A DNA stretch of 64,000 nt. It comes from RUG14515 sp045117995 (GTDB taxonomy: Bacteria > Bacillota_I > Bacilli_A > RFN20 > CAG-826). Positions 42,015 through 49,928 of this stretch are shown here, piece after piece. The notes under the pieces were generated by a model that did not search any database, was not told where the DNA came from, and saw nothing but the letters and a program-made list of their open reading frames with translations. Each line of letters opens with the position of its first letter. Positions within the stretch are counted from its first letter, which is position 1. The stretch lies in contig JBGUOH010000009.1 in assembly GCA_045117995.1 (NCBI GenBank), forward strand, positions 62,001-126,000, written 5' to 3'. The translations under genes and the position numbers were made by a program.

Positions 42015-42986
42015 TTATTTGATGTCTCTCTTTTGGAAGATTTTTAAGCCACCGATGTAGAACGCTATTCCAAAGAAGAGGTTCGTACCGATACATCCGA
42101 AGAATGTCGCATTATCAATTACTGCGGTGGTAATGAGTTTACCGTCCACAATAGAGTATTCGAAGTTAGCGCTAGAAATACCATATAGAGGATTGACGAT
42201 CTTTAAAACATTATTGAAGTCACTAAGAAGTTTAACAGTGCCTTCATCAGCGTCCACTATTTGTTCCATGCTTGAACTAATCGCTTCTGATGAACTAATA
42301 GCTTCGCTAGAGGAAGAGATCATAGAACTTGTTGCTTCACCACCTAAACTAGCAAGGTCAATTCCTTCTGGTGAGGCAAATGAGACTGTGATGATTGAGA
42401 CTAAATAAGCCACAAGACCTAAGCCCATCACGACGATAAGGACAACTGGAATAGAAGGACCCATGTTTCTGAAAAGTGTCACAATGAAGACTGTAAACGA
42501 GACAATCGCAGAATAGGTAAGTAACGCCATGAAGAGGAACTTCAAGATATAGAGTGGAGAAATCTTCGCCATAAAGGCAAGTAAGAACGCTTCGCCATTT
42601 GGATCGAATCCACCGAAGATGCAGCCGATACCAAAGCAGGTAAGGACATAGACACCTAAGATAGCAAGTGTGAAGATTAATCCGGATAAATATAATGATG
42701 CATAAACTTTAGCTTTAGAGTGACCCGCAATAATCTTATTTCTGATAATACCTTGAGTAAACTCAAGATAGATAAATGAGATTAAGCAGATTGGAATTGA
42801 GATACCAAAGTTCTGTGTCACTGAGAAGGAACCTAATAACATGGATTGGCCGGTTAAGAAGCTACTTCCCAAAATGAAGTACATTAATGATGAGAAGATG
42901 GCCATACCGAAGCCAATGATGAGAACGATTCTAAATGTGATATCTTTAGAAATCTTATAGAAGAATGCTTTTAATAGACGTGCCAT
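42015..42986 (-). CDS. ABC-2 type exporter permease
   Basis: A 323-residue membrane protein with six or so helices; the first is ITFRIVLIIGFGMAIFSSLMYF. Between helices lies an outside loop with an unusual serine-rich repeat (SSSSEAISSSEAISSS). The gene follows its ATPase by two bases. The arrangement is that of small drug or bacteriocin-type exporters; the cargo is unknown. Confidence 0.8.
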   Translation of the reverse strand: MARLLKAFFYKISKDITFRIVLIIGFGMAIFSSLMYFILGSSFLTGQSMLLGSFSVTQNFGISIPICLISFIYLEFTQGIIRNKIIAGHSKAKVYASLYLSGLIFTLAILGVYVLTCFGIGCIFGGFDPNGEAFLLAFMAKISPLYILKFLFMALLTYSAIVSFTVFIVTLFRNMGPSIPVVLIVVMGLGLVAYLVSIITVSFASPEGIDLASLGGEATSSMISSSSEAISSSEAISSSMEQIVDADEGTVKLLSDFNNVLKIVNPLYGISSANFEYSIVDGKLITTAVIDNATFFGCIGTNLFFGIAFYIGGLKIFQKRDIK

Positions 42987-42988
42987 AA

Positions 42989-43900
42989 TTAGTCAACCCT
43001 CCTAATAAGATTCAAGTAGTAATCTTCCACTGATTCATCGCATGAATTAATGGAGGAAATTTCCACACCAGCATTGGTTAATGCCACGACGACATCGTTA
43101 ATTTTAACTGCGTCGAAGATCTTTACTTCGCCATTGGATGATGTTTTATAATCGTGAACGCCAAGCTCTTTAAAGACTTTTTCCGCTTTATTAAGACTAT
43201 TAACTTTCATCATTAATGATTTACGGCATCTGTCTTGTAATTCTTTCGCACTAATTTCTTCAATTAATTTGCCATGAGAAATAAAGCCATAGCAGGATGC
43301 AATCTTTTCAAGTTCAGAAAGAATATGGGAAGAAATAAGAACGGTAATGCCTTCTTTTTGATTTAATTCAATTAATAAATCTCTTAATTCCGCAATACCT
43401 TCTGGGTCTAAACCATTCATTGGTTCATCAAGAAGCATAAGCTTTGGTTTATTAACTAACGCCATCGCAATGCCTAATCTTTGACGCATACCTAATGAGA
43501 AGTCTTTAACTCTCTTATTGCCGACATCATCTAAGTGAACTTTCTTTAAGAGTTCATCTCTTTCAGCATCGGTTAAGTTAATACCGAGATAAAGTTCTAA
43601 AAAACGGATATTATCTTTCGCAGTAATTGTTGGCACTAGGGATGTGGCTTCAACGATTGCGGAAAGATTTTTTCTGACGCCATAGATACGGGAGTCGTTA
43701 TTTTTGACGCCAAATAATTCAAACGAACCATTAGTTGGTTCCGCTAAACCAGTTAATAAACGCATAATTGTGGTTTTGCCACTGCCGTTTTCACCGACAA
43801 AGCCATAAATTGATGCTTCTGGAATATGCATATTTACATGATCGATAACAAGCTTTTTGCCATAACGTTTGCAGAGCTCGTTCGTTGCAATCAAATTCAT
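42989..43900 (-). CDS. ABC transporter ATPase (BcrA/NatA-like)
   Basis: A 303-residue ATPase with Walker A GENGSGKTT, signature LGMRQRLGIAMAL (LSGGQ degenerated to FSLGM) and Walker B LMLLDEPMNGLDPEG. The C-terminal 80 residues are an accessory domain (FKELGVHDYKTSSNGEVKIFDAV), common in antibiotic-exporter ATPases. An AGGAGGAG Shine-Dalgarno and a TTGAAT-17-TATATT promoter precede it. It drives the adjacent ABC-2 permease. Confidence 0.9.
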   Translation of the reverse strand: MNLIATNELCKRYGKKLVIDHVNMHIPEASIYGFVGENGSGKTTIMRLLTGLAEPTNGSFELFGVKNNDSRIYGVRKNLSAIVEATSLVPTITAKDNIRFLELYLGINLTDAERDELLKKVHLDDVGNKRVKDFSLGMRQRLGIAMALVNKPKLMLLDEPMNGLDPEGIAELRDLLIELNQKEGITVLISSHILSELEKIASCYGFISHGKLIEEISAKELQDRCRKSLMMKVNSLNKAEKVFKELGVHDYKTSSNGEVKIFDAVKINDVVVALTNAGVEISSINSCDESVEDYYLNLIRRVD

Positions 43901-43923
43901 ACAAATTCTCCTCCTAATTCAAT

Positions 43924-43952
43924 AATATACATTTTTATACATAAGAATTCAA
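43924..43952 (-). promoter_or_regulatory. Promoter of the ABC-2 exporter
   Basis: TTGAAT (43952-43947), 17 bases, TATATT (43929-43924) on the minus strand. The sequence TATTGAATT occurs twice here, once at the -35 and once just after the -10, which might be a regulator site. Confidence 0.6.
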
Positions 43953-44010
43953 TATTATTCGTAAAAATCTCATTTTTGATAAAATACATCTATGTATAAA
44001 TCCTTAATAT

Positions 44011-44043
44011 AAATAAAAAGGATTGAATTCATCAAACAATCCT
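44011..44043 (-). terminator. Terminator of the tRNA cluster
   Basis: On the minus strand AGGATTG and CAATCCT pair around an 11-base loop, followed by a T-rich run. It stands 12 bases after the tRNA-Leu 3' end. Confidence 0.8.
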
Positions 44044-44054
44044 ATCATTTTCGT

Positions 44055-44139
44055 TGGTGCGGCTAGCAGGAATCGAACCTGTACGGGTTGCCCCACTAGA
44101 TCCTAAGTCTAGCGCGTCTGCCAGTTCCGCCATAGCCGC
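44055..44139 (-). tRNA. tRNA-Leu (UAG)
   Basis: The acceptor stem GCGGCTA/TAGCCGC, a long variable arm as expected for leucine, and the anticodon loop CTTAGGA with anticodon TAG on stem CTAGA/TCTAG. The 3' CCA is encoded. Confidence 0.95.
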
Positions 44140-44184
44140 ATATAAATCAAAGGAGGGGACGTGCCCCTCCGATCATTACTTAGT

Positions 44185-44260
44185 TGGTGCCGTCTATCGG
44201 AATCGAACCAACAACCTACTGATTACAAATCAGTTGCTCTGCCAATTGAGCTAAGACGGC
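44185..44260 (-). tRNA. tRNA-Thr (UGU)
   Basis: The acceptor stem GCCGTCT/AGACGGC and the anticodon loop TTTGTAA on stem ACTGA/TCAGT, anticodon TGT. The 3' CCA is encoded. Confidence 0.95.
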
Positions 44261-44265
44261 ATTTT

Positions 44266-44340
44266 TGGTGGACACTGTAGGGATCGAACCTACGACCTCT
44301 TCCGTGTGAAGGAAGCGTTCTCCCGCTGAACTAAGTCTCC
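44266..44340 (-). tRNA. tRNA-Val (CAC)
   Basis: The anticodon loop TTCACAC on stem CTTCC/GGAAG gives anticodon CAC. T arm GTAGG-TTCGATC-CCTAC and D arm GTTC/GAAC are intact. The acceptor strands GGAGACT and AGTGTCC leave a G-G opposition at pair 4:69. The 3' CCA is encoded. It is the first tRNA of the three-gene cluster. Confidence 0.9.
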
Positions 44341-44351
44341 AGCGCTCAATT

Positions 44352-44380
44352 AATATAGCAAAATGTAGATAAATTAGCAA
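44352..44380 (-). promoter_or_regulatory. Promoter of the tRNA cluster
   Basis: TTGCTA (44380-44375), 17 bases, TATATT (44357-44352), with TG one base before the -10, 11 bases before the tRNA-Val 5' end. A perfect inverted repeat AAGTTAT-AC-ATAACTT lies upstream at 44411-44426. Confidence 0.65.
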
Positions 44381-44440
44381 TAACAAGTATCAAAAAATGT
44401 AGTTTGAGTTAAGTTATACATAACTTTAATACCAGAAATG

Positions 44441-44505
44441 TTAAAAATACCACACGCATCGGCATGTGGTATTGGTTCATTCTTCGCCAAACATTAAGCG
44501 AAGAA
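44441..44505 (-). terminator. Two hairpins after the secreted repeat protein
   Basis: In transcript order, TTCTTCGC/GCGAAGAA (44505-44480) directly follows the stop codon, then ATACCACA/TGTGGTAT (44472-44447) with a short T-run. The second is the likely terminator; the first may protect the 3' end. Confidence 0.65.
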
Positions 44506-44511
44506 CAAGGT

Positions 44512-46881
44512 TTAATAAGTGTTATCGGTGATATTAAATAATCTGCCAATTTCTGAAGAACCAACCAAAGGCATTAACGAACCATGGAATGTCTTTGTTT
44601 GGCCGCCATTGTTGCTTGTAATTGTTTGATATTGAGAGATACAAGCGTTTGTATAATGGAAATATTGTCTATACGTATAATTTGGTTCTACATAGTATGG
44701 AGACCATGAATATGTCGTTCTTCCACTCTTTGTTTCCGAGGTAACTTTAGCGTATCTTGGAAGTGACATTGTGCCACCGTAATATCTGCAATAATATGCA
44801 GCGGTTTGTAACGATCCTAAGAACAAACAGAATTCTCCAACCGTTTTAAGTCTTGGGAACGAAGTATCAATGCCGTTAATCAATGTAGTTGCTAAACCAG
44901 CAGCATCTTTTATCAAAGAAGCGCCGGTTGCTGCATAGCTAACAAAAGGAATAAACCCGAGAATATCGTTGAAAATTGAAACACCATATGAGGCTGTATC
45001 TTTGATGAATTGAACGCGCAATTCTTCATAGTGAGCTTGATCCTGCTCATCATAATTGTTGAGAACAATAGCGGCAAGTCCTTCCGCTATTTTTTCAATT
45101 TGGAAAAGAACCTCTTCATCCCAAACATACAAAATAGAATCAAGGTATACTTGATCGTTTTCTAAGAAATATGGATCCAAATAGCCTTGCTTATCATTGC
45201 CTTTTACACTATATAGGAATTGAGAATCACCATCCCATCTATCATAAATTGAATCTGGTAATGCATCATTCTCCCATACGCACATACTGTAGTGACGTTT
45301 CATACTTGGTTTTAGTAAGAATTTATCGTTTCTAACTTCTTTGCGGTGATAGTTAATTGTATAAAGATAGTTAGTAATATCATTCTTGTTATTGGCTGTG
45401 ACATGAATATAATATGTGCCAAATGTTAAATGAAGATTTTTTGTAAGACTTCCCAGTTTGTTAAACACTACCACAGGGGTTTGTGAGCCTCTATCTTTCA
45501 CAACTCTGAAACGATATGCACTGCTTGGTGATTGAAATTGGAAATAATAATCAGCTTCTTCAGTAACCGTTAGTCTATACCAGTCATTATCTATGAAAGT
45601 TAAAATTGATCCCAAAGAACCATATTCAAGTTTTCCTGTAATTTTGCCAGATTGTGTAACCGGTATGGCGTTTGCCATGGTATCTGAGCCTGCACGTTTC
45701 CAATAAGGAGTGCGTGTATCATCAGAATCCGTGAATTCTGAATAAGGAACAGGAGCGTTTTCGAAGGCTGAATCATCGATATCATCATAATAATCATCAT
45801 CTGGTTCAACACTTGGGCTAATGTTTGCTTGTCCAAGTTCTCTATCTGGAAAGTACTTATAGTTAATGGTGATATAACCATCTAGATAGTCGTTATGAGT
45901 TTTAGCAAAAACAGCAAAAACACCACGGGTGCTGTCAAATGTCACATCGTATTCATAGAAGCCAGAACCGCTATTATCTTCGCAATTGATATATTCCACA
46001 GTTGGCCAGTATATTGAATCAACGCCTTCAATCGCGACTTCTTGAGCACGGAGATAATAATAACCACCATCGACATCGTTAAACTTTTTAATCTCCCACG
46101 AGTAATTCGCTTGTAAATCAACGCTTCCGACCACTACTCTCTCATATCGATAATACACGTCAATAACGCCATCTAAGTATTGATTGGTAGTTATAGCGTC
46201 AACTCGAATAATTCCCGTATTTTGATCAAAATCTACATCTACTCTGCTAAAGTCAGCACCACTATTGTCAACATAACTTGTGACTTCTAAATAAGGCCAG
46301 TAAATTGGATCAACTCCAGAAATTTGAACTTCTTTAGTAAAGCCCCAAACGTTTTGATAAACGTGATGGAGTTCACTTGTATAGTAGGCATCAACCGACA
46401 TGGAACCATATAGCATTGTTGGATCTGTATATTGATAGTAAACATAAATAACGCCATCACAATAGTCGCCATAGCCTTCTGCGAGAACAACAAAAGTGCC
46501 CTTCATCGCATCAAACGTTACTTCCATTTCATCAAATCCAGCGCCACTATCATCAAAATAACCAGTGACTTCTAAATAAGGCCAGTAAATTGGATCCACT
46601 ACCGAAGCATATAATTGGTCTTCTTTGTAATATCTATATCTTGAGCCACTGATATTAAATAATTCGTAATAACTTGTACTTACCACAAAAGTACCAGTGT
46701 GCACGCCATTATTAGGCAAACTGCGTTTAGGAGTTAAACCTTTGTTTGTTTTTTCAAGATAATCGGTATTTCTTTCTTGAATTTGTTGCAAATTATTATC
46801 GCCTGACGCCATTATTTCTGGTGTCACGCCAATCGAGGATACTGCCGCTGCGGCAAGCATACTCAAAAGAATAATATTCAT
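44512..46881 (-). CDS. Large secreted protein with three ~95-residue repeats, unknown
   Basis: A 789-residue exported protein that I cannot assign. A hydrophobic start (IILLSMLAAAAVSSIG) suggests a signal peptide, though it lacks the usual positive residues. Three repeats follow with IYWP at residues 98, 193 and 290; each runs IYWP, D-[DN]-SG, V-FD, G-[IV]-x-V, YLDG/YCDG and YY-Y. Residues about 400-512 resemble a PPC beta-sandwich (DNDWYRLTVTEEADYYF, GTYYIHVTA). A later hydrophobic segment (IFNDILGFIPFVSYAATGAS, near 635-654) could enter a membrane. No sortase motif or lipobox is seen. It is a single gene with its own promoter and terminator. Confidence 0.75.
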   Translation of the reverse strand: MNIILLSMLAAAAVSSIGVTPEIMASGDNNLQQIQERNTDYLEKTNKGLTPKRSLPNNGVHTGTFVVSTSYYELFNISGSRYRYYKEDQLYASVVDPIYWPYLEVTGYFDDSGAGFDEMEVTFDAMKGTFVVLAEGYGDYCDGVIYVYYQYTDPTMLYGSMSVDAYYTSELHHVYQNVWGFTKEVQISGVDPIYWPYLEVTSYVDNSGADFSRVDVDFDQNTGIIRVDAITTNQYLDGVIDVYYRYERVVVGSVDLQANYSWEIKKFNDVDGGYYYLRAQEVAIEGVDSIYWPTVEYINCEDNSGSGFYEYDVTFDSTRGVFAVFAKTHNDYLDGYITINYKYFPDRELGQANISPSVEPDDDYYDDIDDSAFENAPVPYSEFTDSDDTRTPYWKRAGSDTMANAIPVTQSGKITGKLEYGSLGSILTFIDNDWYRLTVTEEADYYFQFQSPSSAYRFRVVKDRGSQTPVVVFNKLGSLTKNLHLTFGTYYIHVTANNKNDITNYLYTINYHRKEVRNDKFLLKPSMKRHYSMCVWENDALPDSIYDRWDGDSQFLYSVKGNDKQGYLDPYFLENDQVYLDSILYVWDEEVLFQIEKIAEGLAAIVLNNYDEQDQAHYEELRVQFIKDTASYGVSIFNDILGFIPFVSYAATGASLIKDAAGLATTLINGIDTSFPRLKTVGEFCLFLGSLQTAAYYCRYYGGTMSLPRYAKVTSETKSGRTTYSWSPYYVEPNYTYRQYFHYTNACISQYQTITSNNGGQTKTFHGSLMPLVGSSEIGRLFNITDNTY
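46280..46596 (-). repeat. Near-identical DNA repeats inside the secreted protein gene
   Basis: A 32-base block is identical at 46280-46311 and 46565-46596, 285 bases (95 codons) apart. A diverged third copy lies around 46000-46025, 291 bases further. The near-identity of the first two suggests recent duplication or gene conversion between repeat units. Confidence 0.85.
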
Positions 46882-46901
46882 TATTATATTTGTCCTTTCA
46901 A

Positions 46902-46931
46902 ATTATAAAAAATTGTTTAAGGCCTCAACAA
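46902..46931 (-). promoter_or_regulatory. Promoter of the secreted repeat protein
   Basis: TTGTTG (46931-46926), 18 bases, TATAAT (46907-46902), then a GAAAGGA Shine-Dalgarno before the ATG at 46881. The rest of the gap to 47059 shows no further gene. Confidence 0.55.
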
Positions 46932-47059
46932 AAAACATTGTAGTATTCGAAATAAATTTATTCAATGCCAATAGTATAAACTTTGAAAAGTGTAACTATT
47001 TTCAACAAAAAATCACTCGTTTTGGAGTGACTTTCTTATCCAATAATTGTGCTTTTACT

Positions 47060-47449
47060 TTATTTAATGTCTTCCACTCCCATGAAAGTACATTTCTTAG
47101 CGGCAATATTTGTTAATTTAAATGTCACAAATCTACCATCACCTGGTTGATATAAACCTTTAGGACCAGTTGGGTCATTGAGCATGGCTTCTTGGACTTC
47201 AATACGATTATCTTCCACTAGAGTGGCACTTATTCTTAACCATGTTGGTCCTTCATACATACCACATAGTTCAACATTTGGATTAGCTTTGATTTGTTTA
47301 TAAAATTCTTTAAAGTTACCTGAACAAAGGTACACGTTACCTTCAAATTCCATCACACTACCAAAAGGCCTAACACGTGGTTGGTTATTATCTACTGTGG
47401 CGATATAAAACACGCCAGCTTTCTTAAGTTCTTCAACGATTTTATTCAT
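47060..47449 (-). CDS. Pyridoxamine 5'-phosphate oxidase-like flavoprotein
   Basis: A 129-residue split-barrel flavin-binding protein. The pattern FYIATVDNNQPRVRPFGSVMEF, followed by YLCSGNFKEFYKQIKANPNVELC, is typical of the PNPOx-like group that binds FMN or F420-like cofactors and includes NimA nitroreductases. The substrate is unknown. A GAGGAAC Shine-Dalgarno precedes it. Confidence 0.85.
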   Translation of the reverse strand: MNKIVEELKKAGVFYIATVDNNQPRVRPFGSVMEFEGNVYLCSGNFKEFYKQIKANPNVELCGMYEGPTWLRISATLVEDNRIEVQEAMLNDPTGPKGLYQPGDGRFVTFKLTNIAAKKCTFMGVEDIK

Positions 47450-47511
47450 GTTTGGTTCCTCGTTTATTGTATAAACTATTTTACTCCAAACATGGCTTAC
47501 ACACTAATTAT

Positions 47512-48882
47512 TTATGCTACGTATGCGTTAAGTAAGATATATGTTGTATCTGGTTTATGCATCGCTATCATTCTTCTGCCAGTATCTTTAGTGCACAATG
47601 CAGTAATAGCAATAGCAACGGTTGGTTTTGAAATGTAATTATATAATTCCGTTAATGCTTTGGTTAATTGACCATCATCATAGGCAACCTTTAAATCATC
47701 AAGAATGTCTTTAATGAGAAGGACAAATCCTGCTGCAGAACCAAGTAGTAATGTTGCAAGATCAGAAGCGGATAATGCTTGTAATCTAAAGATTAAGTCC
47801 ATAAATGTCACATCTTCAGTAGCGTTAATCGTGAGAATAATAATTCTAATATCTTCACCATAATTGAGATTATATAGTTCTCTCGTAGAAGCGGACCAGT
47901 TTCTTTCACCTTCATCAGGTTCATCACCCGCTAGTAAACATTGAATGAAGTATTTAGCCCATTGGGTATCATCCTTATAAAGGATATTGGATTTAAAAGC
48001 AGGAATAACTGCATCTTTATCAAAAGCTTTGATTAAGTTATCGATATCTTTGTTATAGATATCAATATCTTTACCACATCTATATAAGCCATATTCTTCA
48101 GGGCAAACTTTTGTGAAGACATCGCCAGAATTGATAATGTTGAAAACATTCTCATACGCGACAGCGTGCTCTAGTGTTAAGCCTCTAGGAGCTTCAAATG
48201 TATATGTATATAAGTTATCTTTGTTAAATTTGGATGTTTCATCACTAAGGATTTTACTAGACATCACATTAGCAATAGCGCCACCTCTAGAATAACCAGT
48301 TAACCATAGTTTGATTGGTTTATTGTTTTTAATCTTTCCAACATAGGTATTGAGGGCTTCTATAACGGTATCTGCACTTTCACTAAAACCTAAGTGATCA
48401 CCTTCAGTACCAACATTAAAGTTATCAACCCATTGAACTTTGTAATTAAAGCCACGAATAGACACACCAATAAGGTTATAATCACTCACGAATTTAGTGG
48501 CGAAACAATATCCCACCCCGTCTACTTTTGGTTTTTCATCATATTCACTAGCGTATTCAGCGTTGGTGAAAGCTAGGTCTTTAAAGAACTGTTTCGCTTC
48601 ATCTTTTTCTTCACTAACAATAGAGAAACCATATGAAAGCATTGCTAAATCTTTGTTGAACTGATCAGCGCTACCTTCAAACAATGAATCCTTATAAGCA
48701 AACTTGATTTCATAGTTCTTTGGTGTTTCACCACTATAGCAGGATTCAACTTTGACTGTTGTTTCTTTGAGCGATGGGTCAAGTGGTTCTTGGCTTGATG
48801 AAGAAGCGCTCTTGTTGTTATTAGAGGAACAACCAGCGAGCACTAAGGCGAATGATAAAAATGTTAATAATGATTTCTTCAT
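47512..48882 (-). CDS. Lipase-like lipoprotein
   Basis: A 456-residue lipoprotein with signal peptide MKKSLLTFLSFALVLAGC and a serine/asparagine-rich linker. The alpha/beta-hydrolase (lipase class 3-like) nucleophile elbow is GYSRGGA with Ser198; LYTYTFEAPRG and NVFNIINSGDVFTKVCP resemble the region after the elbow in such lipases, with the aspartate in NSGDVF. The start at 48882 is chosen because it begins the signal peptide; longer readings lie within the upstream gene. It is four bases after a zinc-ribbon gene, with which it is probably co-transcribed. The substrate is unknown. Confidence 0.78.
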   Translation of the reverse strand: MKKSLLTFLSFALVLAGCSSNNNKSASSSSQEPLDPSLKETTVKVESCYSGETPKNYEIKFAYKDSLFEGSADQFNKDLAMLSYGFSIVSEEKDEAKQFFKDLAFTNAEYASEYDEKPKVDGVGYCFATKFVSDYNLIGVSIRGFNYKVQWVDNFNVGTEGDHLGFSESADTVIEALNTYVGKIKNNKPIKLWLTGYSRGGAIANVMSSKILSDETSKFNKDNLYTYTFEAPRGLTLEHAVAYENVFNIINSGDVFTKVCPEEYGLYRCGKDIDIYNKDIDNLIKAFDKDAVIPAFKSNILYKDDTQWAKYFIQCLLAGDEPDEGERNWSASTRELYNLNYGEDIRIIILTINATEDVTFMDLIFRLQALSASDLATLLLGSAAGFVLLIKDILDDLKVAYDDGQLTKALTELYNYISKPTVAIAITALCTKDTGRRMIAMHKPDTTYILLNAYVA

Positions 48883-48886
48883 AGCG

Positions 48887-49048
48887 TTACTCTTTTTCAA
48901 CATAAAACTTGTGGTGACAGTCTTTGCATTCACAGAAATGAAGGTCCATTGAGGAAACATGACCTTTCTTAATGTTTTTGCTACCGCATTTAGGGCAGCG
49001 TAATACTTCCTCTTTTGGTTCGTCTTTTGTCAAATCCACTGTTTTCAT
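48887..49048 (-). CDS. Small zinc-ribbon protein
   Basis: A 53-residue protein starting MKTVDLTKDEPKEEVLRC. Two cysteine pairs, CPKC and CECKDC, form a zinc ribbon around a short basic segment (GSKNIKKGHVSS). No recognisable family beyond that. Its stop is four bases before the lipase-lipoprotein start. A TATAAT (49080-49075) lies upstream, but the ribosome-binding site is poor. Confidence 0.7.
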   Translation of the reverse strand: MKTVDLTKDEPKEEVLRCPKCGSKNIKKGHVSSMDLHFCECKDCHHKFYVEKE

Positions 49049-49090
49049 AAATGCAAAATATCTTTAGTGGCATCATTATATGCTAGTGCC

Positions 49091-49102
49091 TGTCACACAT
49101 GT
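49091..49102 (-). promoter_or_regulatory. 12-bp motif shared with the histidine kinase promoter
   Basis: ACATGTGTGACA on the minus strand, 43 bases before the zinc-ribbon start. ACATATGTGACA occurs at the same orientation 32 bases before the histidine kinase gene (51226-51237), differing in one base. Confidence 0.4.
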
Positions 49103-49112
49103 GCCACATAAG

Positions 49113-49139
49113 AAAAAGACTTCGATAGAATCGAAATCT
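49113..49139 (-). terminator. Terminator after the response regulator
   Basis: On the minus strand AGATTTCGAT and ATCGAAGTCT pair, with one mismatch, around TCT and are followed by a T-run, 28 bases after the stop at 49167. Confidence 0.8.
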
Positions 49140-49166
49140 ATTTTTGCTTAGTTCATTAAGTAAGAA

Positions 49167-49925
49167 TTAAAAATCTTCAAAATAAGCCCAAGAATATTGA
49201 ATCATATATTCCCCACGGTACGCTCGAATGGCGTCTGGGTTATTGTTTTTGTATTCATAGGCATCGCAATCCACTTTAGTGATATCGATATAACATTCGT
49301 TGTGCCTTTTAATGAAGGCATCACTAGCACCGATATCTTTTAATGTCTTTTGGATATCAGAAATAAGATTTCTTAAATATGATTTATGATCTTCTTCCCA
49401 AAGAATAGCGTTTAATTCATTAATGTTAATCGCGGAACCTTCTCTATCAATAAGATAGGCAAAGACTTCTTTTGATTTACTATATGTAAATTTGACAGGT
49501 TCCCCATTAGCGAACACTTCAAAGTTACCAAAGCATTTTACTTGTAGTTTCTTCGTGGACGCCATTTCGACTGGATATCTTAAGCCTTCAATTTCTTCGA
49601 CAATCTTTTCTTCGTTAACTGGTTTAGTAATAAAACCTGACGCTCTGATGCGCATAGCATCTAAAGCGAACGAGTCATAAGCTGTGACGAAGATAATATT
49701 AATCTTAGGATTAAAGCCTTTAAGAGCTTTCGCTAATTGGATGCCGTTTAATCCAGGCATTTCAATATCAAGGAAAGCAATATCAATTTGTGCTTTCTTT
49801 GCAGCGTCTAACGCTGATTTAGGATTAGTGAAAGTTAAGAATTCAGCGGTTGGTAAAACATATTTCACTGATTCGTGTAATCTCTTCAATTGTAAATTTT
49901 CATCATCGACTAATAAGACTTTCAT
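49167..49925 (-). CDS. Response regulator with SARP-type winged helix
   Basis: A 252-residue regulator. Residues 1-120 are a receiver domain with DD at 7-8, phosphorylated Asp53 in IAFLDIEMPG and the KP pair in FITKPVNEEK. The C-terminal half is an OmpR/SARP-like winged helix plus helical part (VKCFGNFEVFANGEPVKFTY, KSKEVFAYLIDREGSAI, LNAILWEEDHKSYLRNLISD), not the LytTR domain usual with this type of kinase. The kinase gene ends three bases upstream. Targets might be the flanking exporter or the lipase pair. Confidence 0.88.
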   Translation of the reverse strand: MKVLLVDDENLQLKRLHESVKYVLPTAEFLTFTNPKSALDAAKKAQIDIAFLDIEMPGLNGIQLAKALKGFNPKINIIFVTAYDSFALDAMRIRASGFITKPVNEEKIVEEIEGLRYPVEMASTKKLQVKCFGNFEVFANGEPVKFTYSKSKEVFAYLIDREGSAININELNAILWEEDHKSYLRNLISDIQKTLKDIGASDAFIKRHNECYIDITKVDCDAYEYKNNNPDAIRAYRGEYMIQYSWAYFEDF

Positions 49926-49928
49926 ACA

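Noticed and set aside
44054..44254. A 66-codon plus-strand frame
   Set aside because: It runs antisense through tRNA-Leu and tRNA-Thr; the apparent peptide is an artefact of tRNA sequence.
44411..44426. Inverted repeat AAGTTAT-AC-ATAACTT upstream of the tRNA promoter
   Set aside because: It is A+T-rich and only 7 bp per arm in an A+T-rich spacer; I note it but cannot separate it from chance.
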